Shown: positions 33,382 through 42,505 of the stretch, piece after piece
Layout of the letters: the number at the start of each line of letters is the position of its first letter
Numbering within the stretch: position 1 is the stretch's first letter
NCBI RefSeq assembly: GCF_030409315.1
Contig: NZ_JAUFPS010000028.1
Coordinates: 372,001-436,000 of the forward strand
DNA from: Mucilaginibacter flavus
Lineage (GTDB): Bacteria; Bacteroidota; Bacteroidia; Sphingobacteriales; Sphingobacteriaceae
Length of the DNA stretch: 64,000 nucleotides
Direction of reading: 5' to 3'
Program-made: the position numbers and the translations under genes
The notes under the pieces: generated by a model
What the model was told of the DNA's origin: nothing
Databases searched by the model: none
The model's input: only the letters and a program-made list of their open reading frames with translations

Positions 33382-34470
33382 ATGAAAAGTGGTTGTTTGA
33401 GGATTTGGCTTACTGCACTGTTGCTAACAATAATTGCCGGCTGTGGCCTGGTAAGGTCAATGGGCAAAAATCCGGCGGGCGAAGAACTCGCGCGACTGGA
33501 CACCTTGCCCAATTACAAAAATGGCAGTTTTGAAAACCTGGCCGAACGTGCCGATACCACAACAAAACGTAAATGGCTTTTTTTACACAGCCGCCCCAAA
33601 ACTATCCGGCCTTCTCATGAGCTGCCCTGGGTTAAAACCGATTTAAATACACTGGCAGCCTCTGCGCCAACTATTGTTTGGTTTGGGCATTCTTCCCTGC
33701 TCATCAAAACCGGGCAGGGTAACATCCTTATCGATCCCGTTTTTAGTAATCATGCGGGGCCAGTGCCGGGGGTAGTTAAGGCGTTTGCAGGCACCACGCA
33801 TTACCACGCCGAGGATATGCCGCCAATAGATGTGCTCATTATTTCTCATGATCATTATGATCATTTGGATTATCGCACCCTCAAAAAATTGAGAAGCCGA
33901 ATAAAAATGGCGGTTGTACCCCTGGGCGTAGGCTCAGACCTGGTGTATTGGGGCTTCGACCGCAAAAAGATCATCGAACTGAATTGGAACCAATCGGTTA
34001 TCCTACCCGATAGCCTCCGGATTACCGCCACGCCCGCGCAACACCGCAGCAACCGCTCCTATAGTCGTGAAAATAAAACTCTTTGGGCATCATACGTAAT
34101 ACAGTCCGGCCGGTACCGGTTGTTTTACAGCGGCGATAGCGGCTACGGACCGCATTTTAAACAAATAGGCCAGCAGTATGGCCCGTTTGACCTGGCACTG
34201 CTGGAGTGTGGGCAGTACAGCCCCAATTGGCCATGGACGCACCTATGGTTGGGGCAAGCCGCCCAGGCTGCCGTTGATCTGCATGCCAGTTTGCTGCAAC
34301 CAGTTCATTGGGCCAAGTTTGTAGAAGCCAACCATCCCTGGAACGAGCCTATAAAAAAGCTGCTGCCCGCCGCCCAAAGGTTAGGCATCCCACTAAACGT
34401 TCCGCGTATTGGGGAGCCTTATACTTTGGGTGATGCGCCAAAGAATGCTGTATGGTGGGATTTTGAATAA
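33382..34470 (+). CDS. Lipoprotein metallo-beta-lactamase fold hydrolase (NAPE-PLD-like)
   Basis: About 362 residues from the ATG at 33382. The upstream in-frame ATG at 33313 would put 23 extra residues before the lipoprotein signal. The signal is TALLLTIIAGC with the lipobox IAG-C. The hydrolase domain has IVWFGHSSLLIKTG, ILIDPVFSNHAGPVPG, the metal motif IISHDHYDHLDYR (HxHxDH), RLFYSGDSGYGPH (Asp) and LLQPVHWAKFVEA (His). This pattern is close to N-acylphosphatidylethanolamine phospholipase D-like proteins. Its location next to a lipid-modification cluster on the same strand is suggestive. Confidence 0.9.
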   Translation: MKSGCLRIWLTALLLTIIAGCGLVRSMGKNPAGEELARLDTLPNYKNGSFENLAERADTTTKRKWLFLHSRPKTIRPSHELPWVKTDLNTLAASAPTIVWFGHSSLLIKTGQGNILIDPVFSNHAGPVPGVVKAFAGTTHYHAEDMPPIDVLIISHDHYDHLDYRTLKKLRSRIKMAVVPLGVGSDLVYWGFDRKKIIELNWNQSVILPDSLRITATPAQHRSNRSYSRENKTLWASYVIQSGRYRLFYSGDSGYGPHFKQIGQQYGPFDLALLECGQYSPNWPWTHLWLGQAAQAAVDLHASLLQPVHWAKFVEANHPWNEPIKKLLPAAQRLGIPLNVPRIGEPYTLGDAPKNAVWWDFE

Positions 34471-34604
34471 ATGATTGGGGTTTAAAACGTGAAATGAACA
34501 ATAAAAATATTGTCCAGGCAATCCAAGCGCTCATTCAAAACGTATAACTCTCAAAACAGCTAAACAATAAACGCGGATTAAGCCCCCTGCGCAAAACCTG
34601 AAAT

Positions 34605-35639
34605 ATGTGGTACGATAAACTCATTGAACAAGATAAAGTACCTGATCTGGTACTAAGGCAAGGTATCCGTAAACTATTAAAACAACGCCTGGAAGACGAA
34701 AACAAAGGCAATGTTGAAGCGCAGCAGGCGCATTTAATGTCGCTGATAGCACAGTTGAAGGCTTCGCCTATAGCGGTTAATACTGTCGATGCCAATGAGC
34801 AGCATTACGAGGTGCCAACACAGTTTTACCAGTACTGCCTGGGTAAAAATCTTAAATACTCCAGCGGTTATTGGAAACATGGGGTAACTGATATTGATAC
34901 CTCCGAAGATGATATGCTCGAACTTACCTGCCAGCGGGCCGAATTGGATAATGGCATGAATGTTTTGGAACTGGGCTGCGGCTGGGGATCTTTATCATTA
35001 TACATGGCTGCCAAATTCCCCAAAAGCAATTTTACGGTAGTATCAAACTCGCGCACGCAGAAAATGCATATTGACGAGCAGGCCGACAAACGTGGCATCG
35101 CTAACCTTACTGTGCTTACTGCCGATATGAATACCTTTACCATTGCCGATACTTTTGACAGGGTGGTATCTGTAGAGATGTTTGAGCACATGCGCAATTA
35201 CCAGTTACTGATGGCCAAAGTAGCATCGTTTTTAAAGCCCGATGGTAAACTGTTCATCCATATATTTACCCATAAAGAATATGCCTATCTGTTTGAAGTA
35301 ATTGACGAAACCGACTGGATGAGCAAATACTTTTTTACCGGCGGCATTATGCCCAGCGACGACCTCATGTTTTATTTTAACGATGACCTGCTGGTTGAAA
35401 AACACTGGCATGTAAGCGGGGCGCACTACGGCAAAACATCTGAAGCATGGTTAAGCAATATGGATAAACACAAAGCCGAAATTATGCCGCTTTTTGAAGC
35501 AACCTATGGTAAGGATCAGGCTGTTAAATGGTGGGTATACTGGCGTTTGTTTTACATGGCCTGTGCCGAGTTATGGAACTACAACAATGGTAACGAATGG
35601 ATTGTAAGTCATTATTTATTTCATAAAAAAGCTGCATGA
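34605..35639 (+). CDS. SAM-dependent methyltransferase of the cyclopropane-fatty-acid synthase family (1)
   Basis: 344 residues. EQHYEVPTQFYQYCLGKNLKYSSGYW (residues 65-90) is the typical CFA-family entry. The SAM site is VLELGCGWGSLSLYMA near 124-139. VSVEMFEHMRNYQLLM and the C-terminal WWVYWRLFYMACAELWNY follow. It resembles the coclaurine-methyltransferase-like branch that accompanies DUF1365 and COG2907 genes in bacteria. It methylates or cyclopropanates an unsaturated acyl chain or amine; the substrate is unknown. The stop overlaps the next start (ATGA at 35636), so it is coupled to the esterase. Confidence 0.88.
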   Translation: MWYDKLIEQDKVPDLVLRQGIRKLLKQRLEDENKGNVEAQQAHLMSLIAQLKASPIAVNTVDANEQHYEVPTQFYQYCLGKNLKYSSGYWKHGVTDIDTSEDDMLELTCQRAELDNGMNVLELGCGWGSLSLYMAAKFPKSNFTVVSNSRTQKMHIDEQADKRGIANLTVLTADMNTFTIADTFDRVVSVEMFEHMRNYQLLMAKVASFLKPDGKLFIHIFTHKEYAYLFEVIDETDWMSKYFFTGGIMPSDDLMFYFNDDLLVEKHWHVSGAHYGKTSEAWLSNMDKHKAEIMPLFEATYGKDQAVKWWVYWRLFYMACAELWNYNNGNEWIVSHYLFHKKAA

Positions 35640-36769
35640 CCCGCTTAGTTATCTGTATTTTATTACTGCTTATTTCGTTGCTTACTGTTTTTAAAGCTTT
35701 TGAATATTATATGTGGATGCTGGCTATTGTAGCATCTGAATTTTGTTGGGTATTCATCATCTTTTGCGCTATAGCGTTGTCGTCGGGCTTTTTTACATCA
35801 AAATATCAGCTGGCGGGTACTATAGTGGGGCTTGTTGCGCTGGCATTATTTATAACGCCTATTGTACGTGCCTACGCGGTTGCAAGTACTTTAAAGCAAA
35901 ATTTCACTACAGTATTTGGCCAGGGCAGTACCATTATTAAGGGCGAAAACACCCAGCCTCCCTTTAGCATTAGTAATATGTTTAAGGCGAATAAAGAGGT
36001 AAAAGCCAAACAGCTCACTTACAAAACCTACCCGGGGCTTGCTCTTACTATGGATTACTTTCCTACCCAGGTAGTTGGTCGCAGGCCATGCGTGGTAGTT
36101 GTACATGGTGGCTCGTGGAACAAAGGCGATAATACCCAGCTGCCCGAGTTGAACAGCTACCTGGCAACATCGGGTTACAATGTGGCTGCCATTAACTATC
36201 GCCTTGCGCCAAAATATCAAACCCCGGCACCGGTTGAAGATATTCATGATGCCATGGCCTATCTGCGTAAACACGCCGACGAGCTTCATATAGATACCAA
36301 TAATTTTGTGCTGCTGGGCCGGTCGGCAGGTGGGCAAATCGCTATGCTGGCTGCCTATAGTTTGCACGAACCCGGTTTAAAAGGATTGATAGATTATTAT
36401 GGCGTGGCCGATATGGTTTGGGGGTACTCAATCCCTTCGAGCCCGCTGATTATGGATTCGCGCAAGGTTTTGGTTGATTATGTTGGCGGCACTTATGACC
36501 AGGTGCCCGATAAATTCGCGGCCTGTTCGCCCATTGAATATGTGAACGCGCAATCGGTACCTACGCTTATTATTCATGGAGGTAACGATGTACTGGTATC
36601 GCCAATACATAGCGGTAAACTTGATGCCAAGCTCACTAAATTCGGCATCAAACATTTTTACCTGAAACTGCCCTGGGCTACCCACGGCTTCGATTTTAAT
36701 ATAAACGGACCGGGCGGCCAGTTGGCTACCTATACTGTTGAACGCTTTTTAAATACCGTTACCAAATAA
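35636..36769 (+). CDS. Membrane-anchored alpha/beta hydrolase (esterase/lipase)
   Basis: 377 residues. Three hydrophobic segments occupy the first 90 residues (LVICILLLLISLLTVF, AIVASEFCWVFIIFCAIAL, LVALALFITPIV). The hydrolase domain follows, with VVVVHGGSWNKGD (oxyanion HGG), NYRLAPKYQTPAPVEDIHDA, and nucleophile GRSAGGQIAM near residue 229. IIHGGNDVLV (Asp) and THGFD (His) complete the triad. It is the hormone-sensitive-lipase type. Translation is coupled to the preceding methyltransferase, and the FAD gene starts 1 bp after its stop. Confidence 0.9.
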   Translation: MTRLVICILLLLISLLTVFKAFEYYMWMLAIVASEFCWVFIIFCAIALSSGFFTSKYQLAGTIVGLVALALFITPIVRAYAVASTLKQNFTTVFGQGSTIIKGENTQPPFSISNMFKANKEVKAKQLTYKTYPGLALTMDYFPTQVVGRRPCVVVVHGGSWNKGDNTQLPELNSYLATSGYNVAAINYRLAPKYQTPAPVEDIHDAMAYLRKHADELHIDTNNFVLLGRSAGGQIAMLAAYSLHEPGLKGLIDYYGVADMVWGYSIPSSPLIMDSRKVLVDYVGGTYDQVPDKFAACSPIEYVNAQSVPTLIIHGGNDVLVSPIHSGKLDAKLTKFGIKHFYLKLPWATHGFDFNINGPGGQLATYTVERFLNTVTK

Positions 36770-36770
36770 T

Positions 36771-38063
36771 ATGCTAAAAACTGCCATCATTGGTACCGGT
36801 ATTGCCGGTATGGGCTGCGGTCATTTTTTGAACGCCAGTCATGATCTTACCTTTTACGAACAGAACGATTACATTGGCGGCCACACCAACACGGTAACGG
36901 TTGATGAAGGTGGTAAGCCCGTTTATGTTGATACCGGTTTTATGGTGTTTAACTACCATACCTACCCCAACCTTTGCCGCTTATTTGCCGAGATTGGCGC
37001 GCCGGTGAAGAAAACGGATATGTCGTTCAGTGTGCAGCATGTGCCTACGGGGTTGGAGTACTCAGGCTCAAGTGTTAATCACCTATTCGCGCAGCGCAAA
37101 AACATCTTCAATATTAAATACCTTAAAATGCTGATGCAGATAGGGCGTTTTAATAAGGAAAGTGTGAAAATTGTTGACGACCCTAAATATGCCAATTACT
37201 CCATTGGTCAGTACGTAAAAGAATTTGGTTTTGGCGAGGAGATGTTGTGGAAATATTTGGTACCCATGAGCTCGGCCGTATGGTCGACCCCGATGGAGGA
37301 GATGCTGGATTTTCCCGCGGTAACACTTATCCGCTTTTTTCAGAATCATGGCTTTTTGGGATTAGATACCCAGCACCAATGGTATACATTGGAGAAGGGG
37401 AGCCAATCGTACCGCGAAATTTTGATCAAACCGTTTAAGGATCGAATTAAGGTGAATCGCAAGGCGCTCAAGGTAACCCGGCTTGCAGATGGCAAGGTAT
37501 CGGTAAGCGCGTCAGATGGATCGGAAGAGGTATTTGACAGAGTGATCATCGCCACCCATGGCGATCAAGCTTTGAACCTCTTAAAGGAGCCAACAAACGA
37601 CGAGCAAAAACTGCTTTCATGTTTCAAATACCAATACAACAAAGCCACCTTGCATACCGATGAAAGTATTATGCCCAAAACCAAACTGGCCTGGGCCAGC
37701 TGGAATTACCGCATACAGCAAGAAAACGGCAAGCTAAACCCAAGCACTATTTACTGGATGAACCGGTTACAGGGCGTATCTGATAAAAAGAACTACTTTG
37801 TATCCATCAACCCGCACAATAATATCGACCCTAAAAAGATCATCAGGGAACTTGATTATGAACACCCGCTGTTTGATGTGCCGGCGATAAATGCGCAGGA
37901 ACAACTGTACAAGTTAAACCTGGATGGCCCGGTATACTTTTGCGGCAGCTATTTTAAATATGGTTTTCATGAAGATGCTTTTGCCAGCGCGGTTAAGCTT
38001 TGTTCGCAATTGCTGGGCAGGCCGGTGTATGATGAAAGTGTGGTGATTCAGCCGCCGGTATAG
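36771..38063 (+). CDS. FAD-dependent oxidoreductase (COG2907, amine-oxidase fold)
   Basis: 430 residues. The N-terminal Rossmann motif is AIIGTGIAGMGCGHFL, then FYEQNDYIGGHTNTV and VDTGFMVFNYHTYPNL. The second dinucleotide strand is VIIATHGDQAL, and the C-terminal FAD loop is YFCGSYFKYGFHEDAFASAV. It is close to the flavoproteins that occur with DUF1365 and CFA-type enzymes, thought to oxidise or desaturate the acyl chain. It is in a tight operon (1 bp from the esterase). Confidence 0.92.
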   Translation: MLKTAIIGTGIAGMGCGHFLNASHDLTFYEQNDYIGGHTNTVTVDEGGKPVYVDTGFMVFNYHTYPNLCRLFAEIGAPVKKTDMSFSVQHVPTGLEYSGSSVNHLFAQRKNIFNIKYLKMLMQIGRFNKESVKIVDDPKYANYSIGQYVKEFGFGEEMLWKYLVPMSSAVWSTPMEEMLDFPAVTLIRFFQNHGFLGLDTQHQWYTLEKGSQSYREILIKPFKDRIKVNRKALKVTRLADGKVSVSASDGSEEVFDRVIIATHGDQALNLLKEPTNDEQKLLSCFKYQYNKATLHTDESIMPKTKLAWASWNYRIQQENGKLNPSTIYWMNRLQGVSDKKNYFVSINPHNNIDPKKIIRELDYEHPLFDVPAINAQEQLYKLNLDGPVYFCGSYFKYGFHEDAFASAVKLCSQLLGRPVYDESVVIQPPV

Positions 38064-38133
38064 GATATACAATTTAATGCGCCAAATTGCGGTATTAAAG
38101 TTAGCTTTGATAAGCTAATCCTTATCCAAGTTT

Positions 38134-38817
38134 ATGAAGGCTTTTAATATCGCAACTATTGTAATCTTATTTCTGACACTATCTACTTGCAAAAATCCGG
38201 CATCAAAACCCGTTGCGGAAAAACCAAAAACAACCGATATCACAGCTACAAGAAAGGCTGACATCGATACAACCAGTACATTTGCCATAGCCGGATTTAG
38301 GGCAGCCTTAAAAAAATCATTTGACTTTAATACGCTTAACAAGGCTGGCCAAGACACCCTTGATATTGTGATTTGTGGAGAATATGCTTATTCTCCGTTT
38401 GGAATTATAAAGGATAAGTCGGCTTTTAGTTCAAGCTTATTAAAAAACTTTACAGTTACAAACCGAACAGACAGCATGGATGTCGGACCATTTGAGTTCC
38501 AGATACTGAAATATGGCTCAAGTAAGTTGATCTTCTTTTTTGATAAAGACCCTGAAGCCTCAAAACACTCTGATATTTTTAAAGGTGAAATTTATGATGC
38601 AGATGTTTCTTTTTTAAACGGCGTTAAAATAGGGATGTCGCTCGGTGATTTTTATGCCGTTTTTTTTGATCAGTTCCCAACAGCGTTGAAGGACAAATAT
38701 CATGTAATCCTCATTACATCATGCGTTGATGATATCATTCAAACTTACACCTTTAGAAGAGACAAACTAAACTCTGTTATATTCAAAAATGACAGCTATT
38801 GGAAAGTAGATTACTGA
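38134..38817 (+). CDS. Lipoprotein of unknown function inside the lipid cluster
   Basis: 227 residues. MKAFNIATIVILFLTLSTC is a lipoprotein signal (lipobox LST-C). The mature part is soluble, mixed alpha/beta, with two Phe-rich segments (AGFRAALKKSFDF, LIFFFDKDPEA). A C-terminal stretch is KIGMSLGDFYAVFFDQFP. It is distinctly more AT-rich than the flanking genes and sits between the FAD and DUF1365 genes, which are usually adjacent. I do not recognise a family. It may be a recent insertion. Confidence 0.68.
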   Translation: MKAFNIATIVILFLTLSTCKNPASKPVAEKPKTTDITATRKADIDTTSTFAIAGFRAALKKSFDFNTLNKAGQDTLDIVICGEYAYSPFGIIKDKSAFSSSLLKNFTVTNRTDSMDVGPFEFQILKYGSSKLIFFFDKDPEASKHSDIFKGEIYDADVSFLNGVKIGMSLGDFYAVFFDQFPTALKDKYHVILITSCVDDIIQTYTFRRDKLNSVIFKNDSYWKVDY

Positions 38818-38857
38818 TTAACTAAACTACCCTTGGGTTAATTCCGTATATTCAACA

Positions 38858-39664
38858 ATGTCAAATGCGGCAATTAATTCCTGCTTATACAAAGCCAAAG
38901 TAATGCATCACCGGCTTGCACCTAAAGTGCACCGCTTTCACTACGAGGTATTTATGTTTTACCTCGATCTGGATGAGATAGACAGCCTGGGCAAGCGCAT
39001 GAAGTGGATGAGCCGTAACAGGTTTAACCTGTTCAACTTTAGGGATAAAGACCATTTACAATTGCCCCGCGAAAATCCGGACACTTCCAAAAACATCCGT
39101 CAGCATATTATCCAATATTTAAACAATAATGGTGTTGATATTGGTAATGGCCGTATTATGGTGCTTACCAACCTGTGTACCTTAGGTTACCAGTTTAACC
39201 CGGTATCATTTTATTTTTGTTATGACGAGGCCAACAAACCGGTATGCTCGGTTGTTGAAGTTTGCAATACCTTCCTTGAAATGAAACCTTATTTTTTAGG
39301 AGCCGATACCAAACAAGGTGATGGCTTTAAGCTGAATACCGAAAAGTACTTTTACGTATCGCCTTTCATTGATATGGATACCAATTTTGATTTCGACCTT
39401 AATATACCGAGTGAGAAATTGCAGGTTAAAATTGATGATTATGATAAGGATGGGAAGCGCTTTTTTATTAGTACCTTAAGCGGTGTACGCAAACCTTTAA
39501 CCGATGCCAATTTATTATTATACTTTTTTAGCTTTCCGTTAATCACCATAAAAGTAATTACGCTTATACACTGGCAGGCTTTTAAATTATGGCTCAAAAA
39601 AATACCGTTTCATAAAAAAGACGATCAAAAAGAACTTCAAAAAGAAGTATTCAGGCCTTATTGA
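38858..39664 (+). CDS. DUF1365 family protein
   Basis: 268 residues. The signature start is SCLYKAKVMHHRLAPKVHRFHYEVFMFYLDLDEID. LTNLCTLGYQFNPVSFYFCYD and EVCNTFLEMKPYFL are also characteristic. A hydrophobic C-terminal segment (LLLYFFSFPLITIKVITL) probably binds the membrane. The molecular function is not established. It almost always lies between the COG2907 flavoprotein and a CFA-type methyltransferase, as here, and is presumed to act on the same lipid substrate. Confidence 0.92.
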   Translation: MSNAAINSCLYKAKVMHHRLAPKVHRFHYEVFMFYLDLDEIDSLGKRMKWMSRNRFNLFNFRDKDHLQLPRENPDTSKNIRQHIIQYLNNNGVDIGNGRIMVLTNLCTLGYQFNPVSFYFCYDEANKPVCSVVEVCNTFLEMKPYFLGADTKQGDGFKLNTEKYFYVSPFIDMDTNFDFDLNIPSEKLQVKIDDYDKDGKRFFISTLSGVRKPLTDANLLLYFFSFPLITIKVITLIHWQAFKLWLKKIPFHKKDDQKELQKEVFRPY

Positions 39665-39751
39665 CAAATATTAACGCAGTAATAAAAACTTAAGACCAAT
39701 TAAATTACGTAACTATTACAAATAACACTATACGCAGTATTTTTAAATATC

Positions 39752-40990
39752 ATGGCTAATACCCTCACACTCGTCAAAAAAAACAGCTTCTACCAGGATG
39801 TGGTTTTGAAAACCTTATCACGGATGGATAAAGGCACCCTTTATCTTACCCTGCCCGATGGGGAGCAATTGGTGATGGGTACCGGCGAGGGCAATATCAG
39901 CGCGCATATCTCTATCCACAGCGAAGAGTTTTACAAACGTATTATCCTTTACGGCGATATTGGTTTTGGTGAAGCTTATGTAGATGGTTTGTGGGATACC
40001 GAAAATATAACCAACGTAATACGGTGGGCGCTGTTAAATATCGAAAACGCGCCGGGCGTATCGGGCAGTAAGGTGCAAACGCTTTCATTAAACCTCATGA
40101 AATGGTTTAATAAGCTGTATCACTTTAAAAGAGCCAACACGGTCGAAGGTTCGCGCAAAAACATTTCAGAGCACTACGATTTGAACAATGATTTTTTTGC
40201 CAGTTTCCTTGATCCAACCATGACTTACTCGGCCGCTTATTTTTATAAAGATGGCCTATCATTACAGGAAGCGCAGATTGCCAAGTATGACCGTCTTTGC
40301 AGGCAGTTGTGCTTAAAACCTACCGATCATGTATTGGAAATTGGCAGCGGATGGGGCGGTAATGCCATTTATATGGCCCAGCAATACGGCTGCAAGGTAA
40401 CATCGCTAACCATATCAGAAGAGCAGCATAAAATGGCTGTAGAGCGTGTAGAAGCCGCTGGATTAAGCGATAGGGTAAGCATCCTGATTAAAGATTACCG
40501 CCAGATGAGTGGCACCTTTGATAAAATTGTATCTGTAGAAATGCTGGAAGCTGTGGGCTTTAACTACATGGATGTATACTTTAAAAAATGCCATGACCTG
40601 TTAAAGAAAAACGGCATTCTGGCCATACAGGTAATAACTTCGCCCGATTCAAGATACAAAGCCCTGCGCAAAGGGGTAGATTGGATTCAGAAACATATTT
40701 TCCCGGGCTCATTGCTCCCATCGGTAGGTGCCATCAACGAATCTATCAATCGCACCGGCGATATGACTATGGTTGATTTAAAAGATATCGGCCTTGATTA
40801 CGCTACCACCCTAAAACTATGGCACGAGGCTTTTAACGCCAACCTAACAAAAGTAAAATCATTGGGTTTCGACGATAAATTTATCCGCAAGTGGAACTAC
40901 TATCTATGCTATTGTGAAGCCGCCTTTGAAATGCGCAACATCAACGTAATGCATTTGGTTTACACAAGGCCTAATAATATTGGTAGGTAG
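39752..40990 (+). CDS. cfa: Cyclopropane-fatty-acyl-phospholipid synthase family protein (2)
   Basis: 412 residues, typical of Cfa. The N-terminal domain (1-120) includes TLYLTLPDGEQLVMGTGEG and YGDIGFGEAYVDGLWD. The catalytic part has HYDLNNDFFASFLDPTMTYS, SAM motif HVLEIGSGWGGNAIYMA, EEQHKMAVERV, and SVEMLEAVG (active-site Glu). VDWIQKHIFPGSLLPS and the C-terminal YLCYCEAAFEMR contain the conserved Cys/Glu. It adds a methylene group from SAM to double bonds of membrane phospholipids. It is the last gene of the cluster, after an 87-bp gap. Confidence 0.93.
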   Translation: MANTLTLVKKNSFYQDVVLKTLSRMDKGTLYLTLPDGEQLVMGTGEGNISAHISIHSEEFYKRIILYGDIGFGEAYVDGLWDTENITNVIRWALLNIENAPGVSGSKVQTLSLNLMKWFNKLYHFKRANTVEGSRKNISEHYDLNNDFFASFLDPTMTYSAAYFYKDGLSLQEAQIAKYDRLCRQLCLKPTDHVLEIGSGWGGNAIYMAQQYGCKVTSLTISEEQHKMAVERVEAAGLSDRVSILIKDYRQMSGTFDKIVSVEMLEAVGFNYMDVYFKKCHDLLKKNGILAIQVITSPDSRYKALRKGVDWIQKHIFPGSLLPSVGAINESINRTGDMTMVDLKDIGLDYATTLKLWHEAFNANLTKVKSLGFDDKFIRKWNYYLCYCEAAFEMRNINVMHLVYTRPNNIGR

Positions 40991-41000
40991 TTGATTGGGT

Positions 41001-41072
41001 GAGTGGTTGATTAAGTTGGATTTGGTTGAATAATCCAACTCAATCAACCCAATTTAACTTAATCAACCACTC
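41001..41072. terminator. Inverted repeat between convergent genes, likely terminator
   Basis: GAGTGGTTGATTAAGTT (41001-41017) is perfectly complementary to 41056-41072. The intervening 38 bp repeat the same word (TTGATT/AATCAA). It separates cfa from the converging MFS gene and overlaps the end of the latter. Confidence 0.6.
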
Positions 41073-42414
41073 TCCTCTCCTTAAACCTGCTGAAAAATAC
41101 GATTGCCAGCAAGCACAATACGCATCCGCAGATGCCGTTAAGGCGCAGGCCATAATCGTGTCCGGGATCTTTACCGTATACGGTTAAAAACGCGAAGAGG
41201 GCGATGCCCAGCGTTTGACCTAATTTTACAAACAGATACTTTACTGCAAAAAACATCCCTTCGCGGTTTTCACCAGTCCGTTTGGCTTCGCTTTGGGCTA
41301 TTTCGGCAAGGATGGCATTGGGCAATATACCCAATGAGGCCAGGGGGAAGGATGCGCTTAAAACCAATATGTAGATTTGCGCCGTTGGCGATAAGGGAAA
41401 TTTGCCCAGAAAAAATATCGCCACAAAAATGAGGCTCAATAGGCCAAAGGAAAAAAGCACAATAGCCTTCTTACCTATCTTTTTAGAAAGATAATTTACT
41501 CCCGGATAAAACACCAGTGAAAATAACACCATAGCCCCCATCAAAGCACCACCCATTGATTCGGGCAGGTGAAGCAGTACGGTAAGGAAAAACAACAGGC
41601 CGCTTGATATGATGCTCAACGACATATAGTAAGCAAAATCTGATATGAGGTAATACTTGAAATTGCTGTTTTCAAATGTTTTTCTGATGGCCGGTAACAG
41701 GGGTAAGTGCGTTGGCTTACTACTCGAATATTTTCTTTCGTCAATAGCCAACACCGGTACCAGCATAATGAGGCCGGCAAAGGCACACAGGCCCCAGATG
41801 GTATATTGCACTGCCGAATCACGGTCGATAACATGAAAAATATGTTGCACCAGGTCGGCAAAGTTATTTACCATGGCCGATATGATGATGCCTATTACAA
41901 AACCCACCTGCTGCAGGGACGATAGCTTTACCTTTTCGGCTGCAGTATCGGTCATTTCGGGCAAAAGGGCATTATAGGGGATAATATAGCTTGTAGCGGC
42001 CATAAAGAAGCACACCAGGGTAAAGGTGATCCATGCGGCATTTTTCATGCTTTCGGCTCGTACTACCGGAAAAAAAGTGAGACTGCAAAACACGATGGAT
42101 GGCAGTATGGTCCACTTCATAAATGGGATGCGTCTACCCTTGGGATTTTTACTTTTATCGCTTAATGATGCTATGAAAGGATCAAAAACAGCATCAACAA
42201 ATCTGCCCGAAGCCGCGATGATCGACATGATGTTTAACACCCCAAAAACCAACAACTGCGGCACCAGCGGAATTAAGCCGGAGCTTGATGGCGGCAGATA
42301 AAAGTAGGGGAGCATTACAATGATAATATTGGTCATCACGCTCCAGCCTATCATACCGCAGGCATAGGCAAGTTGTTTGAATATTGGTAGTTTGGCTGCC
42401 GGCATTACATGCAA
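41059..42414 (-). CDS. MFS transporter of the GPH (glycoside-pentoside-hexuronide) type
   Basis: 451 residues with twelve membrane helices. The GPH features are KLAYACG-like KQLAYACGMIGWSV at the N-terminus, SGRFVDAVFDPFIASLSDKSKN with the conserved Asp for cation-sugar symport, and GRRIPFMKW in loop 2-3. IPYNALLPEMTD is also diagnostic. Such proteins import sugars with Na+ or H+. ATG at 42405 is an alternative start. It is not linked to sugar enzymes here, so the substrate is open. Confidence 0.88.
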   Translation of the reverse strand: MHVMPAAKLPIFKQLAYACGMIGWSVMTNIIIVMLPYFYLPPSSSGLIPLVPQLLVFGVLNIMSIIAASGRFVDAVFDPFIASLSDKSKNPKGRRIPFMKWTILPSIVFCSLTFFPVVRAESMKNAAWITFTLVCFFMAATSYIIPYNALLPEMTDTAAEKVKLSSLQQVGFVIGIIISAMVNNFADLVQHIFHVIDRDSAVQYTIWGLCAFAGLIMLVPVLAIDERKYSSSKPTHLPLLPAIRKTFENSNFKYYLISDFAYYMSLSIISSGLLFFLTVLLHLPESMGGALMGAMVLFSLVFYPGVNYLSKKIGKKAIVLFSFGLLSLIFVAIFFLGKFPLSPTAQIYILVLSASFPLASLGILPNAILAEIAQSEAKRTGENREGMFFAVKYLFVKLGQTLGIALFAFLTVYGKDPGHDYGLRLNGICGCVLCLLAIVFFSRFKERRVVD

Positions 42415-42505
42415 TATGCAAATATTAACTCAATAGCGGCAATAAACTTATGTACACCTCAGCATTTATTCACATTGGCAGGGCAATTGGTATAAGCGGC
42501 AAATT

